From contig CAWJJU010000005.1 of assembly GCA_963843315.1 (NCBI GenBank), positions 434,001 through 498,000 of the forward strand: 64,000 bases of DNA, in the 5' to 3' direction. Under the pieces are notes generated by a model, which saw only the letters and a list, made by a program, of their open reading frames with translations, did not search any database and was not told where the DNA came from. This document shows, one piece after another, positions 37,198 to 45,647 of the stretch. Source of the stretch: JAWVFM01 sp963843315. GTDB lineage: Bacteria; Actinomycetota; Thermoleophilia; Solirubrobacterales; 70-9. How positions within the stretch are numbered: position 1 is the stretch's first letter; each line of letters starts with the position of its first letter. The position numbers were made by a program, and so were the translations under genes.

Positions 37198-39141
37198 TCA
37201 GCTCGCCGCGACCTCGGCGGCGAACGCCGACGGCTCGAGCGGGCGCGAGTCGCGCTCGCCGTGGGCGCGAACCGACACTGTGCCCTCGCCCTCCTCCTGG
37301 TCGCCCACCACGAGCATGTACGGCAGCTTCGCCAGCTCGGCGTCGCGGATCTTCCGGCCCACCGACTCCGAGCGCGAATCGACGCGGCAGCGCACGCCTG
37401 AGTCACGCAGCTCGGCCGCGACGCGCTCGGCGTAGCCGGTGTGACGGTCGGCCACCGGCAGGACCCCTGCCTGCACCGGAGCGAGCCACACGGGGAACCG
37501 GCCGCCGTAGTGCTCGATGAGGATGCCGGCGAACCGCTCCATCGATCCCAGCAGCGCGCGGTGGAGCATCACGGGGCGGTGGTCGGTGTTGTCCTCGCCC
37601 TGGTAGGCCAGGTCGAAGCGGGCGGGCATCTGGAAATCGACCTGGCAGGTGCCGCACTGCCACGAGCGCCCCAGCGCGTCGGTCACGTGGAAGTCGATCT
37701 TGGGCCCGTAGAAGGTGCCCTCCCCCGCGCTCACGTCGTAGTCGCGGCCCTGGCGCTTCAGCGCCTCGGCCAGGGCGCCCTCTGCCCGCTCCCACTCCTC
37801 GTCGGTGCCGATCGACTTCTCGGGGCGCGTTGAGAGCTCGACGCGAACGTCGTCGAAGCCGAAGCGCGCGTACAGCTCGTCGATGCCCTCGCAGATCGAG
37901 TCGACCTCGTCGGCGATCTGATCGAGCGTGCAGTAGACGTGCGCGTCGTCCTGGGTGAAGGCGCGCACCCGCAGCAGCCCGTGAAGGACACCGGGGCGCT
38001 CGTAGCGCGAGACGTCCCCGAACTCCGCCAATCGCAGCGGCAGCTCGCGATAGGAGCGCCGCTCGGAGCCGAAGACCAGGCAGGCGCCGGGGCAGTTCAT
38101 GGGCTTCAGCGCGTAGCGGCGCTCGCCCTCGTCCGCGTCGCGCTGCGAGGGGTCGACGAAGAACATGTTCTCGCGGTAGTTGTCCCAGTGGCCCGAGCGA
38201 TGCCAGAGCTCCTCGTCGAGCACCCGCGGCGTCTTGATCTCGTGGTAGCCGCGCTTTGCGAGCTGCTTTTGGACCTCGCCCTCGATCAGGCGCAGCAGCA
38301 CGGTGCCGTTGGGCAGCCAGAACGGCATCCCCGGCGCCTCGCCGCGCATCATGAAGATGCCCAGCTCGGGACCGAGGCGGCGGTGGTCGCGCTCCCGGGC
38401 CTGCTCGATGCGCTCCAGGTGGGCGTCGAGGTCCTTCTTCTTGAAGAACGCCGTGCCGTAGATGCGGGTCAGCATGGTGCGCTTCTCGTCGCCGCGCCAG
38501 TAGGCGCCGGCGAGCGAGGTGAGCTTGACCGCGCCGATCCGGCCCGTGGAGGGCGCATGCGGGCCGCGGCAGAGATCGGTGAACGGCCCGTTTCGGTACA
38601 GCGAGACCGTGTCGACGCCGTCGTCGCGCACCAGGTCGGAGATCAGCTCCACCTTGTAGGGCTGGTGCTCGTTCTCGAAGCGGGTGAGCGCCTCGTCGGC
38701 GCCGATGTCGCTGCGCTCGAAGGCCTCGTCGGCGGCGATGTGCTCGCGCATCTTCTCCTCGATGGCGGCGAGGTCGGACTCCGACGGCCGCTCGCCGTCC
38801 GGGAACTCGAAGTCGTAGTAGAAGCCGCCTTCGATCGGGGGCCCGATGGACACCTTGGTGCCCGGCCACATCTCCACCACGGCCGTGGCCAGCACGTGCG
38901 CGGCGTCGTGGCGGATCAGCTCCAGCGCCTCGCCGGAGCGATCGGTGACGATCTCGATCTCCGCCCCGTCATCGAGCGGCACGGCGAGGTCGCGCAGGAC
39001 GCCGTCGGCCTTGATCGCGAGCGCCGCCTTCGCCAGCCCCGGCCCGATCGCCGCCGCGGCATCGGCGCCGCTGGCCCCGTCCGGGAGCTCCAGGGCGTTG
39101 CCGTCGGGCAGCTTGACGGTGATACCGGCCACGGCGGCCAT
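37198..39141 (-). CDS. thrS: Threonine-tRNA ligase
   Basis: An intact 647-residue enzyme. A TGS domain (ITVKLPDGNALELPDG) is followed by the editing domain with HDAAHVLATAVVEMWP and the HxxxH-type zinc site, then the class II core with motif 2 (PMNCPGACLVF, SYRELPLRLAEFGD), Cys/His zinc ligands, and motif 3 (NTDHRPVMLHRALLGSMERF), and the anticodon domain. ATG 39141 was chosen because it starts just before the TGS domain. It is the first gene of the minus-strand translation cluster. Confidence 0.95.
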   Translation of the reverse strand: MAAVAGITVKLPDGNALELPDGASGADAAAAIGPGLAKAALAIKADGVLRDLAVPLDDGAEIEIVTDRSGEALELIRHDAAHVLATAVVEMWPGTKVSIGPPIEGGFYYDFEFPDGERPSESDLAAIEEKMREHIAADEAFERSDIGADEALTRFENEHQPYKVELISDLVRDDGVDTVSLYRNGPFTDLCRGPHAPSTGRIGAVKLTSLAGAYWRGDEKRTMLTRIYGTAFFKKKDLDAHLERIEQARERDHRRLGPELGIFMMRGEAPGMPFWLPNGTVLLRLIEGEVQKQLAKRGYHEIKTPRVLDEELWHRSGHWDNYRENMFFVDPSQRDADEGERRYALKPMNCPGACLVFGSERRSYRELPLRLAEFGDVSRYERPGVLHGLLRVRAFTQDDAHVYCTLDQIADEVDSICEGIDELYARFGFDDVRVELSTRPEKSIGTDEEWERAEGALAEALKRQGRDYDVSAGEGTFYGPKIDFHVTDALGRSWQCGTCQVDFQMPARFDLAYQGEDNTDHRPVMLHRALLGSMERFAGILIEHYGGRFPVWLAPVQAGVLPVADRHTGYAERVAAELRDSGVRCRVDSRSESVGRKIRDAELAKLPYMLVVGDQEEGEGTVSVRAHGERDSRPLEPSAFAAEVAAS

Positions 39142-39209
39142 GCTAGCCGGGAGCTGTGGGGTGGAACCGCCGCGCGGCGAAGGGCCCCGCTCGTACACTC
39201 CGCCGAGGG

Positions 39210-40121
39210 GTGGAGGGACACCTACGCATAGCGTTTGCGGTGGCGCTCGGCGCGATCGCCCTGGGCGCCGGCGCCGCCAGGTCTCCGGCCGCGGGCGTTC
39301 CGCAGGGTTACGTGCCCTGGCCGAACGTCCTGCCGGGCCGGACGGTCGGCCCCGCCGCACCGCCGCACGCGGTGCCCGGCTGCCGCGACCTGAAGGTCGA
39401 TTGCGTCGACCGGGTCATCGCCCACCTGCGCGGCGAGTGGCGGCGCGAGGATGGAAGCTGCAGCCACCGCGCGATCTTCTCCCTCGCCTACCTGCACATC
39501 TCGCGGGAGATCCGCCGCCGGCTCGCGCACCACGAGGGCTTCCGCTACCCGGCCTGGTTCGTCTCGGTGGTTCAGGGGTTCTCGAACGAGTACTTCGCGA
39601 CGAAGCGCCGCTACGGCTCGGGCAAGGCGGTCCCCGGCGCCTGGCGCATCTACTTCGACGCAATGCGCCGCGGCGACTGGAACGCCGGACAGGACCTCCT
39701 GCTCGCCTCCAACGCCCACACCAACCACGACCTCCCCTACGCCTACGCGGCGTCAGGGCTGCTGACCCGCAGGGGCGTGTCGCGAAAGCACGACCACGAC
39801 GAGGTCAACGACGTCAACGCCACCGTCTACGACGGGATCGCCGGCTTCTACGCCGACCACTACGACCCGATCTTCACGGGCTTCAACGCCACTTCGCCCG
39901 TGCCGCAGCTGACCATCGCCCAGCTCATCGTCGCCTGGCGCGAGAACGCCTGGCGCGAGGCCGAGCGCCTGGTCGCCGCCCGGACCCCGACGGAGCTCCG
40001 GCAGGTCGAGGACCAGATCGAGGCGACCTCGACCGCCTGGGCGCGCCTGATCACCGCCGGCTCGATACCCGGCTACCGCGCCACCCGCGACGCCTACTGC
40101 CGGTCGCACCACGCCGCCTGA
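39210..40121 (+). CDS. Secreted DUF5995-like protein
   Basis: An intact protein of about 303 residues from GTG 39210, which gives a clean signal peptide (IAFAVALGAIALGAG ... SPAAG). The body contains YLHISREIRRRL, NAHTNHDLPYAYA and DHYDPIFTGFN, resembling the DUF5995 family of helical proteins with conserved His and Asp that look metal-binding. The function is unknown. It is divergent from thrS with about 68 bases between the starts and converges on the unknown minus-strand gene. Confidence 0.65.
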   Translation: MEGHLRIAFAVALGAIALGAGAARSPAAGVPQGYVPWPNVLPGRTVGPAAPPHAVPGCRDLKVDCVDRVIAHLRGEWRREDGSCSHRAIFSLAYLHISREIRRRLAHHEGFRYPAWFVSVVQGFSNEYFATKRRYGSGKAVPGAWRIYFDAMRRGDWNAGQDLLLASNAHTNHDLPYAYAASGLLTRRGVSRKHDHDEVNDVNATVYDGIAGFYADHYDPIFTGFNATSPVPQLTIAQLIVAWRENAWREAERLVAARTPTELRQVEDQIEATSTAWARLITAGSIPGYRATRDAYCRSHHAA

Positions 40122-40145
40122 GCGCCCTCCCGCGACGCCGAGGGC

Positions 40146-40667
40146 TCAGCCGCGTGGCGCGCGTGCTGCGACCGCCACTCCCGCCGCCCAGCCGGGGGCC
40201 CGTCCTCTCGGCGGCGGCGCGGTGGCGGCGGCGTCGATGCCGCTGCTGGCGAGCGACCACGCGATCACCGAGTTCGAGTTCCACATCTCGCCGGTACCGA
40301 GCTCGTCGCGTCCCCACGTGGGGGTCGGGACCAGCGGCACCGTCTGGAGCAAGCCGCGCGCCATCTCTTCGTCCTCGCTCAGCCGTCGCGGGCTGTCCAC
40401 GGCCTCGGCGATATCGGGTATCCGCCCTCCGCGCCAGACACGGATCTCGTAGCGGAAGATCCGCAGGCGCCCGGCCCAGCGGGCGCCCACCGCACCGCCC
40501 GCCACGGCCCCGCGCTCGGCCGGGTCGCCGCGTGGCACCGGCGTCTGCTCGATCGCATACGCCTCGCCGCCCAGCTCCACCCGAAGCGCCGAGTGGTAGA
40601 GGTCGTACGCCGGCCGGCGACGCAATCGTGCTGCGATCGCCTCGTAGATCCGCCCGTTCCACTTCAC
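40146..40667 (-). CDS. Unrecognised protein, possibly longer at the N-terminus
   Basis: From GTG 40667 it encodes 173 residues, including RPAYDLYHSALRVELGG, RIFRYEIRVWRGG and GEMWNSNSVIAWSLA. The frame is open and protein-like back to 40766 (VDLYWLPLGAGGHSV), but contains no ATG, GTG or TTG there, so the real start may be hidden by an indel or be non-standard. It has no signal peptide or membrane helix. I can name no family; Trp/Tyr-rich beta character is all that can be said. It is convergent with the DUF5995-like gene. Confidence 0.5.
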   Translation of the reverse strand: MKWNGRIYEAIAARLRRRPAYDLYHSALRVELGGEAYAIEQTPVPRGDPAERGAVAGGAVGARWAGRLRIFRYEIRVWRGGRIPDIAEAVDSPRRLSEDEEMARGLLQTVPLVPTPTWGRDELGTGEMWNSNSVIAWSLASSGIDAAATAPPPRGRAPGWAAGVAVAARAPRG

Positions 40668-40803
40668 CGAATGGCCGCCCGCCCCGAGCGGGAGCCAGTA
40701 GAGATCGACTGTCGCGTTGCCGCCCAGGGCGCGAGCGTAGTCGAGCGGCCGGGCGCGCTGCCCGGGCTAACGCCGAAGCCGGCGAGCGTCGATCATCCAG
40801 GTG

Positions 40804-41877
40804 ATGCGAAGGCTCGTCCTCGTCTGCGCAATCGTCACGGCCCTCGGCGCGGCCACCCCGAGCGAGGGTGCGCCGGTGCTCGCCCCGCCCGCCCACGGCC
40901 GCATCTACCACGCGGCCTTTCCGGGCTTCGGCGGGCCCGAGGACGATGTCAGCTCCAAGCGCATCCACTCGTTCGAGCGCCAGGCCGGCAGGCCGATCGC
41001 CTGGGCGTACTTCTCGAACAACTGGTTTCACCGCACGATCCGCTTCCCGGCCAAGGACGTGCGCCGCATCCGGCGCGCGGGCTCGATCCCGTTCGTGCGG
41101 CTGATGGCGCGATCGAACTGGCACTCCGCGCAGGATCCGAACTACACGCTGGCGAGCATCGCCCACGGCGATTGGGACTCGACGGCGAGGGGCGGCATCC
41201 GCCCCTGGTGCGACGGCGCCGCGGCCTACGGCAGGCCGCTGCTCGCCGAGTTCGGCACCGAGGTCAACAACGGCTACTTCCCGTGGAGCGGGCGCTTCAA
41301 CGGCGCCGGCGGCGACTCCGACCACGATGGCCGGGCCGACGGGCCCGAGCGCTTCGTCGCCGCCTATCGCCACATCGTCGACGTCTGCCGCGCCGAGGGA
41401 GCCGACAACATCACCTGGTTCTTCCACGTCGATGTCGGCACCTGGCCCAACAGGCCGTGGAACCGGATCGAGGGGTATTACCCGGGCCGCGCCTACGTCG
41501 ACTGGCTCGGCTTCTCCGACTACGGGCCGTCCAGGGCGGGCCGGCGGTGGGTGAGCTTCCGGCGGCGCCTCGACCGCGTGTACCCGCGAATCGCCGCGCT
41601 GGGGCCCCAGCCGATCGCCGCGCTCGAGTTCGGGGCCGCCGAGGACCCACGGCGTCCCGCGGCCAAGGCGCACTGGATCACCAGGGCGATCGGTGACGTG
41701 GCCGCGCACCGCTGGCCCCGCATCCGGGCCATCTCCTACTGGAACGAGACCTGGCGCAACAACGACGGCTCGATCTCGGCGCTTCGGATCGATTCCTCGA
41801 GGCGAAGCGAGCGCGCCTACCGGCGAGCCGTCGCCCCGCGGGTCTTCGCCTCGCAGGCACGCTTCAAGCAGCGATGA
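40804..41877 (+). CDS. Secreted glycoside hydrolase family 26-like protein
   Basis: An intact protein of 357 residues with a signal peptide (RLVLVCAIVTALGAATPSEGA). The TIM-barrel shows SIPFVRLMARSNW, the probable acid/base Glu in LLAEFGTEVNNGYFPW (about residue 145), WFFHVDVGTWPN, and the probable nucleophile Glu in PIAALEFGAAEDP (about residue 280), followed by ISYWNETW. GH26 enzymes cut beta-mannans and related glucans. A role in degrading or trimming external polysaccharide is likely. ATG 40804 directly follows a GTG that could also start it. Confidence 0.75.
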   Translation: MRRLVLVCAIVTALGAATPSEGAPVLAPPAHGRIYHAAFPGFGGPEDDVSSKRIHSFERQAGRPIAWAYFSNNWFHRTIRFPAKDVRRIRRAGSIPFVRLMARSNWHSAQDPNYTLASIAHGDWDSTARGGIRPWCDGAAAYGRPLLAEFGTEVNNGYFPWSGRFNGAGGDSDHDGRADGPERFVAAYRHIVDVCRAEGADNITWFFHVDVGTWPNRPWNRIEGYYPGRAYVDWLGFSDYGPSRAGRRWVSFRRRLDRVYPRIAALGPQPIAALEFGAAEDPRRPAAKAHWITRAIGDVAAHRWPRIRAISYWNETWRNNDGSISALRIDSSRRSERAYRRAVAPRVFASQARFKQR

Positions 41878-41914
41878 GCCGCTCGATCGGCCCAGGCTAA
41901 ACTGCCCGCTCCCG

Positions 41915-41987
41915 GGCGTTTAGCTCAGTTGGGAGAGCGCCAGCTCGACAAGCTGGAGGTCACTGGTTCGAGCCCAGTAACGCCCAT
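41915..41987 (+). tRNA. tRNA-Val (GAC)
   Basis: A 73-base cloverleaf with perfect acceptor stem GGGCGTT/AACGCCC, D-arm GCTC...GAGC, anticodon stem CCAGC/GCTGG with loop TCGACAA (anticodon GAC), and T-stem ACTGG/CCAGT with TTCGAGC. The discriminator base is A and CCA is not encoded. Confidence 0.97.
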
Positions 41988-42114
41988 TTCCCACCTCTCC
42001 ACAACGTCCCGCTCCCGCGAAGCGGGCGCCGCTAAAAAATCCCCGCAAACTGCGTTTAGAAAGTTTTCATGCGGCAATTGGCACGGAACCGAAACCTTTC
42101 GTGCTGAAAAGTGT

Positions 42115-42141
42115 TAAGTTGGTACTCGCGTCTGCCGATAG
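42115..42141 (+). promoter_or_regulatory. Sigma-28 (FliA/WhiG)-like promoter
   Basis: TAAG at 42115-42118, a 15-base spacer, then GCCGATAG at 42134-42141. The consensus for the sigma-28 family is TAAA-N15-GCCGATAA, so the match is 10 of 12 with the exact spacing. It lies in a relatively AT-rich 250-base interval and faces a short structured region with its own terminator. Confidence 0.55.
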
Positions 42142-42146
42142 GCGAC

Positions 42147-42236
42147 GTGAAGAGCTTGAAGGACCGACGAGCCAACGCTGGGACGGTTGGTGGTACGTCC
42201 TTTCGGAAACAGGGGCCTCCTTTCGGGGGCCCTTTT
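42147..42236 (+). ncRNA. Candidate small RNA of about 90 bases
   Basis: The stretch from just after the sigma-28-like -10 element to a terminator has no convincing coding capacity. It can form a hairpin AAGGAC (42159-42164) with GTCCTT (42197-42202), enclosing CCAAC/GTTGG (42172-42176 with 42186-42190), and ends in an eight-pair terminator stem. No known family was recognised. It is convergent with the NfeD-like gene, whose stop lies eight bases beyond the T-run. Confidence 0.4.
42213..42236 (+). terminator. Intrinsic terminator of the candidate small RNA
   Basis: Stem GGGCCTCC (42213-42220) with GGGGGCCC (42225-42232), one G-T pair, loop TTTC, followed by TTTT (42233-42236). Confidence 0.75.
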
Positions 42237-42243
42237 CCGTTCC

Positions 42244-42582
42244 CTAGGCCGGCTGGTCGCCGTCGGGCTCGAGGTCGAGCACCAGGCCGTCGACTGCCGC
42301 CACCCGCGCCTGCGCCCCGGCGGCCAGGGGCGCTGAGCTGCGGGCGTTCCAGACCTCTCCGCCTCGCACCCGGGCGCGGCCCTCGGGGCTACAGTCCTGA
42401 ACGACGGTGGCGATCGACCCGACGAGCGTCTCCGGGCCCGACTTCACGCTGTAGCGCGACATCCAGGTCTTCCAGAGGACGACCTCCCCCACCTCGATCA
42501 CCGCGGCCACGCCAACGGCGATGAGGCCGAGCGGCGAGGGCAGCACCAGGATCGCCAGGATGATCACGATCGCGAGGATCAC
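42244..42582 (-). CDS. NfeD-like membrane protein
   Basis: An intact 112-residue protein: two hydrophobic helices (AIVIILAILVLP and GLIAVGVAAVIEVGEVVLW) followed by an NfeD C-terminal OB-fold (ETLVGSIATVVQDCSPEGRARVRGGEVW, listed here in part). Short NfeD proteins partner with stomatin/flotillin-like proteins in membranes; no such partner is adjacent. Start at ATG 42582. Confidence 0.75.
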   Translation of the reverse strand: MILAIVIILAILVLPSPLGLIAVGVAAVIEVGEVVLWKTWMSRYSVKSGPETLVGSIATVVQDCSPEGRARVRGGEVWNARSSAPLAAGAQARVAAVDGLVLDLEPDGDQPA

Positions 42583-42621
42583 GGCACGAGCATACGCCGC
42601 GCGCCGGGGCCGCTCGCTCGC

Positions 42622-43794
42622 TCAGGCGCCCAGCTCGGAGCGGCGCCGCTCGAGCAGGCGCCGCTCGGCCGGGTCGCGGGCCAGCTCCATGGCCCGGCCG
42701 TAGGCCGCCCTCGCCTCCTCCTCTCGCCCAAGCCGCGCGAGCAGGTCGGCGCGGGTGGCGTGCAGGTAGCGATAGCCGCCCAGCTCGAGGCCGTCGACCA
42801 CGTCGAGCGCCGCCTGGGGGCCCCCGACCTCGGCCAGCGCCACGGCCCGGCCCAGTTCCACCACCGGCGACGACGTCAGCCGCGACAGCTCGCCGTAGAG
42901 GGCGGCGATCTGCGGCCAGTCGCGCGGCTGGGCCGCGTGCAGCGATGCGATCGCCGCCTGGATCACGTACGGGCCGGCGCCGCGAAGCGCCAGGGCCCGG
43001 TCGAGCGACGCCTGACCCGCGTCGATCTCCTCGCGGTCCCACAGCGACGGGTCCTGGTCGGCAAGCAGGACGATCTCGCCGTCGCGTAGCCGCGCGTCGC
43101 GGCGTGCGTCGTGCAGGAGCATCAGCGCCAGCAGGCCGTGGGCCTCGGGCTCGTCGGGCATGAGCTCGGTCATCGCCCGGCCGAGTCGAAGCGCCTCCTC
43201 CACCAGGTCGCGTCGTCCCCCATAGCCCTGGTTGAAGACGAGGTAGACCACCGCGAGCGCGGCGGCGAGCCGCTCGGGCAGCAGGTGGTCCGGCGGCACC
43301 CGGAAGGGGATCCCGGCGGCGCGGATCTTGCGCTTCGCCCGCACCAGGCGCTGCGCCATGGTCGCCTCTTCGACCAGGAACGCGGCCGCGATCTCCGGCG
43401 TCGTCAGCCCCCCCAGGGTTCGCAGGGTCAGCGCCACCTGCGCCTCCACGGACAGCGCGGGGTGACAGCAGGTGAACATCAGCTCGAGGCGCTCGTCGGG
43501 GAAGTCCACATCGCCCATCTCCTTCGGCTCCTCGAACTCGGGCGCGTCGAGCAGCTTGGTCTTCTCCGCCAGGGTCCGCTGCCGGCGGATCCGGTCGATC
43601 GCCCGGTTGCGCGCCGTTGTGATGAGCCATGCCCTCGGATTGGAGGGTTCGCCGTCGCGCGGCCAGCGCTCCGCGGCGATGGCGAAGGCGTCCTGCGCGG
43701 CCTCCTCGGCGAGGTCGAAGTCGCCGAGGAGGCTGATGAGGGTCGCGAGTACACGGCCCCAGTGCTCGCGAAACGCGACGTCGAGGATGGCTAG
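42622..43794 (-). CDS. ECF42-type RNA polymerase sigma factor with C-terminal TPR-like region, start unresolved
   Basis: About 390 residues. Sigma region 2 is visible in LISLLGDFDLAEEAAQDAF and NPRAWLITTARNRAIDR, region 4 in LTLRTLGGLTTPEIAAAFLV. The long helical C-terminal half (VVYLVFNQGYGG, ALRGAGPYVIQAAIASLHA) is typical of ECF42 factors, which lack classical anti-sigma factors and are paired with DGPF proteins. No ATG, GTG or TTG lies in frame at the 5' end; the protein-like sequence starts about LAILDVAFREHW, next to the stop of the DGPF gene, so an indel or rare start is likely. Confidence 0.85.
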   Translation of the reverse strand, partial: LAILDVAFREHWGRVLATLISLLGDFDLAEEAAQDAFAIAAERWPRDGEPSNPRAWLITTARNRAIDRIRRQRTLAEKTKLLDAPEFEEPKEMGDVDFPDERLELMFTCCHPALSVEAQVALTLRTLGGLTTPEIAAAFLVEEATMAQRLVRAKRKIRAAGIPFRVPPDHLLPERLAAALAVVYLVFNQGYGGRRDLVEEALRLGRAMTELMPDEPEAHGLLALMLLHDARRDARLRDGEIVLLADQDPSLWDREEIDAGQASLDRALALRGAGPYVIQAAIASLHAAQPRDWPQIAALYGELSRLTSSPVVELGRAVALAEVGGPQAALDVVDGLELGGYRYLHATRADLLARLGREEEARAAYGRAMELARDPAERRLLERRRSELGA

Positions 43795-44144
43795 CCCTCC
43801 ATGGGCCGGATCTCGACCCCACCGCCCCTGCTCGCCGAGGGGATCAACGCCGCCGCGGCGATGGCCGCGTCCAGGTCGTCCGCCTCGAGGAAGCAGTAGC
43901 CGCCCACGGCGTCCTTGAGCTCGGCGTAGGGGCCGTCGGTGGTGAGGGTCTCGCTGCCGGAGACGCGAACGGTCGTCGCGGTCTCGGGGCCGCCCATGCG
44001 CTCGCCCGGAGTGACGCCCGGCGTGTTGTTGAGCGCCTGGTAGCCGGCGTAGACCTTGCCCTTCTCCTGTTCGGAGAGCGCTTCCCACTCGTCGGTTCCG
44101 GGGAGCGGCGTCGAGCCGTGATGGATCAGCAGCATGTACTTCAT
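43791..44144 (-). CDS. DGPF/YCII-domain protein
   Basis: An intact 117-residue protein starting MKYMLLIHHG with the signature TTDGPYAELKDAVGGYCFLE. It is preceded by a strong GGAGGA ribosome-binding site seven bases from the ATG. YCII-like DGPF proteins form ferredoxin-like dimers and are the usual genomic partners of ECF42 sigma factors, as seen here, probably modulating their output. The 3' end overlaps the sigma factor gene. Confidence 0.88.
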   Translation of the reverse strand: MKYMLLIHHGSTPLPGTDEWEALSEQEKGKVYAGYQALNNTPGVTPGERMGGPETATTVRVSGSETLTTDGPYAELKDAVGGYCFLEADDLDAAIAAAALIPSASRGGGVEIRPMEG

Positions 44145-44240
44145 CGTGTCCTCCTGTGGTGGATGGTCGTGGATGAGACGAACACGATCCGCCCCAATCG
44201 ACACCCCCCGGGAATTTCCTCTCGGCCTAGGATGATCGCG

Positions 44241-44795
44241 ATGGCGCGCGAGCCGATTCCCGAGGCGAAGCTGGTGCGGACCGACGCCGGCCTGAAGCCC
44301 GACGGCGAGGGCTGGTTCGTTCTCAACGTCGCCGACGCGGTGGGCAACGGCGCGGACGAGGGCGCATACGACTTCGCGTTTGAGGGCAGCCACGGCGACT
44401 TCGGGCATTTCGGGATCAACGTGAGCGTCCTCGCCCCTGGCCGCCCCGCCGCGATGTACCACGCGGAGTCCGGGCAGGAGGGCTTTCTGGTGCTCAGCGG
44501 CGAGTGCGTGGCGATCGTGGAGGGCTCCGAGCGCCGCCTGCGCCGGTGGGACTACCTGCACTGCCCGCCGGACACCGCCCACGTGCTCGTCGGCGCCGGC
44601 GACGAGCCCTGCGCGGTGCTGATGGTGGGGGCTCGCAACGCGGGCCGCGACATCCTCTACCCGGCCGACGCCGCCGCGGCCCGCCACGGCGCGAGCGTCG
44701 AGGAGGACACGCCGGATCCCAAGACGGCCTACGAAGGCTGGGCCGAGATGGAGGCGGGGCGCTTTCCCTGGCCCCCGCGGGGGACCGGTGCCTAG
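44241..44795 (+). CDS. Cupin-domain protein
   Basis: An intact protein of 184 residues. The double-stranded beta-helix motifs are visible as YHAESGQEGFLVLSGE and the second strand set WDYLHCPPDTAHVLVG. The conserved His/Glu residues could bind a metal. The C-terminal 55 residues are a Pro/Asp-rich tail. It is divergent from the DGPF gene and its stop overlaps the GTG of the next gene, suggesting coupling. The substrate cannot be inferred. Confidence 0.7.
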   Translation: MAREPIPEAKLVRTDAGLKPDGEGWFVLNVADAVGNGADEGAYDFAFEGSHGDFGHFGINVSVLAPGRPAAMYHAESGQEGFLVLSGECVAIVEGSERRLRRWDYLHCPPDTAHVLVGAGDEPCAVLMVGARNAGRDILYPADAAAARHGASVEEDTPDPKTAYEGWAEMEAGRFPWPPRGTGA

Positions 44796-45609
44796 GCGCC
44801 GCGCAACCCAGGTCGGCGCCGCGGTCCTGGCGGTCGTCGCCCTCGGCACCGCCGGCGTCGCGCTTGGATCGGGCCTGGGACACAGCATCTCGATCGTCCA
44901 CAGGACCACGACGACCCAATTTCACGGCGCCTCGAAGCGCACCGCGCGGTGCCCCGAGGGCGAACGGACCCTGGGCGGCGGCTTCTCCATGCCTGACGGC
45001 CGCAACATCGCCCAGGAGAGCCGGCCGGTCAAGGGAGGCTGGCGCGTCGAGACCCTCAGCGACGCCGGCGACGTCACCGCGTACGCGATCTGCGCTCCCG
45101 GGCAGGGCCTGCGCCTGCGACGGGCCGTGGCGGCGGAGCACATCGACAAGGGTTCCGTGAGCCTGACCGCGAAATGCCGAGCCGGATCACAGCCACTCTC
45201 AGGTGGCTTCGCCGTCGTTCCGCCCTACACCGGCGGCGCACGAGGCAGGGTCGCCATCGACACCAGCAGGCCGCACGGGCCGCGTGCATGGCGTATCCAC
45301 GGCCGAAACGACGGCGCTTCGACCCTCGTCCGGGTCTACGCCGTGTGTGCCGCGACCCGGGCCGTGACGATCGGCGGTGCAAGCCATGGACGGGCCTTCG
45401 ATGGCCCCGGGGTTGGCGCCGTCAAGGCATCCTGCGGGCACGGCTGGACAGCCGTCGGCGGCGGCTTCAAGAGCGCGCCGACCGCGAAGCGCGGAAACCT
45501 TCCCGAGGTCAGCTCCTCGTTCCCGCCCAACGGGCACAGCTGGCAGGTGACCGCCGACGCCCTGGTCAAGCACCCCCGACTCACTGCGTTTGCCGTCTGC
45601 GCCCGCTGA
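44788..45609 (+). CDS. Secreted protein with three Cys-paired beta repeats
   Basis: An intact 273-residue protein. A signal peptide or anchor (VGAAVLAVVALGTAGVALGSG) is followed by three diverged repeats of about 65-75 residues. Each begins with a Cys and GGGF-like turn (CPEGERTLGGGF, CRAGSQPLSGGF, CGHGWTAVGGGF) and ends with an aromatic-Ala-x-Cys strand (YAICA, YAVCA, FAVCA). The two Cys of each repeat probably form a disulphide. I do not know a function; such repeats are likely extracellular binding modules. The start is GTG, overlapping the cupin stop. Confidence 0.6.
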   Translation: MPRRRATQVGAAVLAVVALGTAGVALGSGLGHSISIVHRTTTTQFHGASKRTARCPEGERTLGGGFSMPDGRNIAQESRPVKGGWRVETLSDAGDVTAYAICAPGQGLRLRRAVAAEHIDKGSVSLTAKCRAGSQPLSGGFAVVPPYTGGARGRVAIDTSRPHGPRAWRIHGRNDGASTLVRVYAVCAATRAVTIGGASHGRAFDGPGVGAVKASCGHGWTAVGGGFKSAPTAKRGNLPEVSSSFPPNGHSWQVTADALVKHPRLTAFAVCAR

Positions 45610-45647
45610 GACCACGGGCGCGGTTGCGCGTTCGGCAGTGCGGGTAG

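Noticed and set aside
42022..42050. Stem CCCGCT/AGCGGG followed by an A-run as terminator for tRNA-Val
   Set aside because: The A-run gives no U-tract on the plus strand, and on the minus strand the U-run precedes the stem.
42080..42100. TGGCACG resembling the -24 element of a sigma-54 promoter
   Set aside because: The required GC at -12 with correct spacing is missing, whereas the downstream sigma-28-like match is exact in spacing.
41915..42243. tRNA-Val as an integration site for a mobile element
   Set aside because: No integrase gene and no repeat of the tRNA 3' end was seen downstream; the following genes look like ordinary chromosome.
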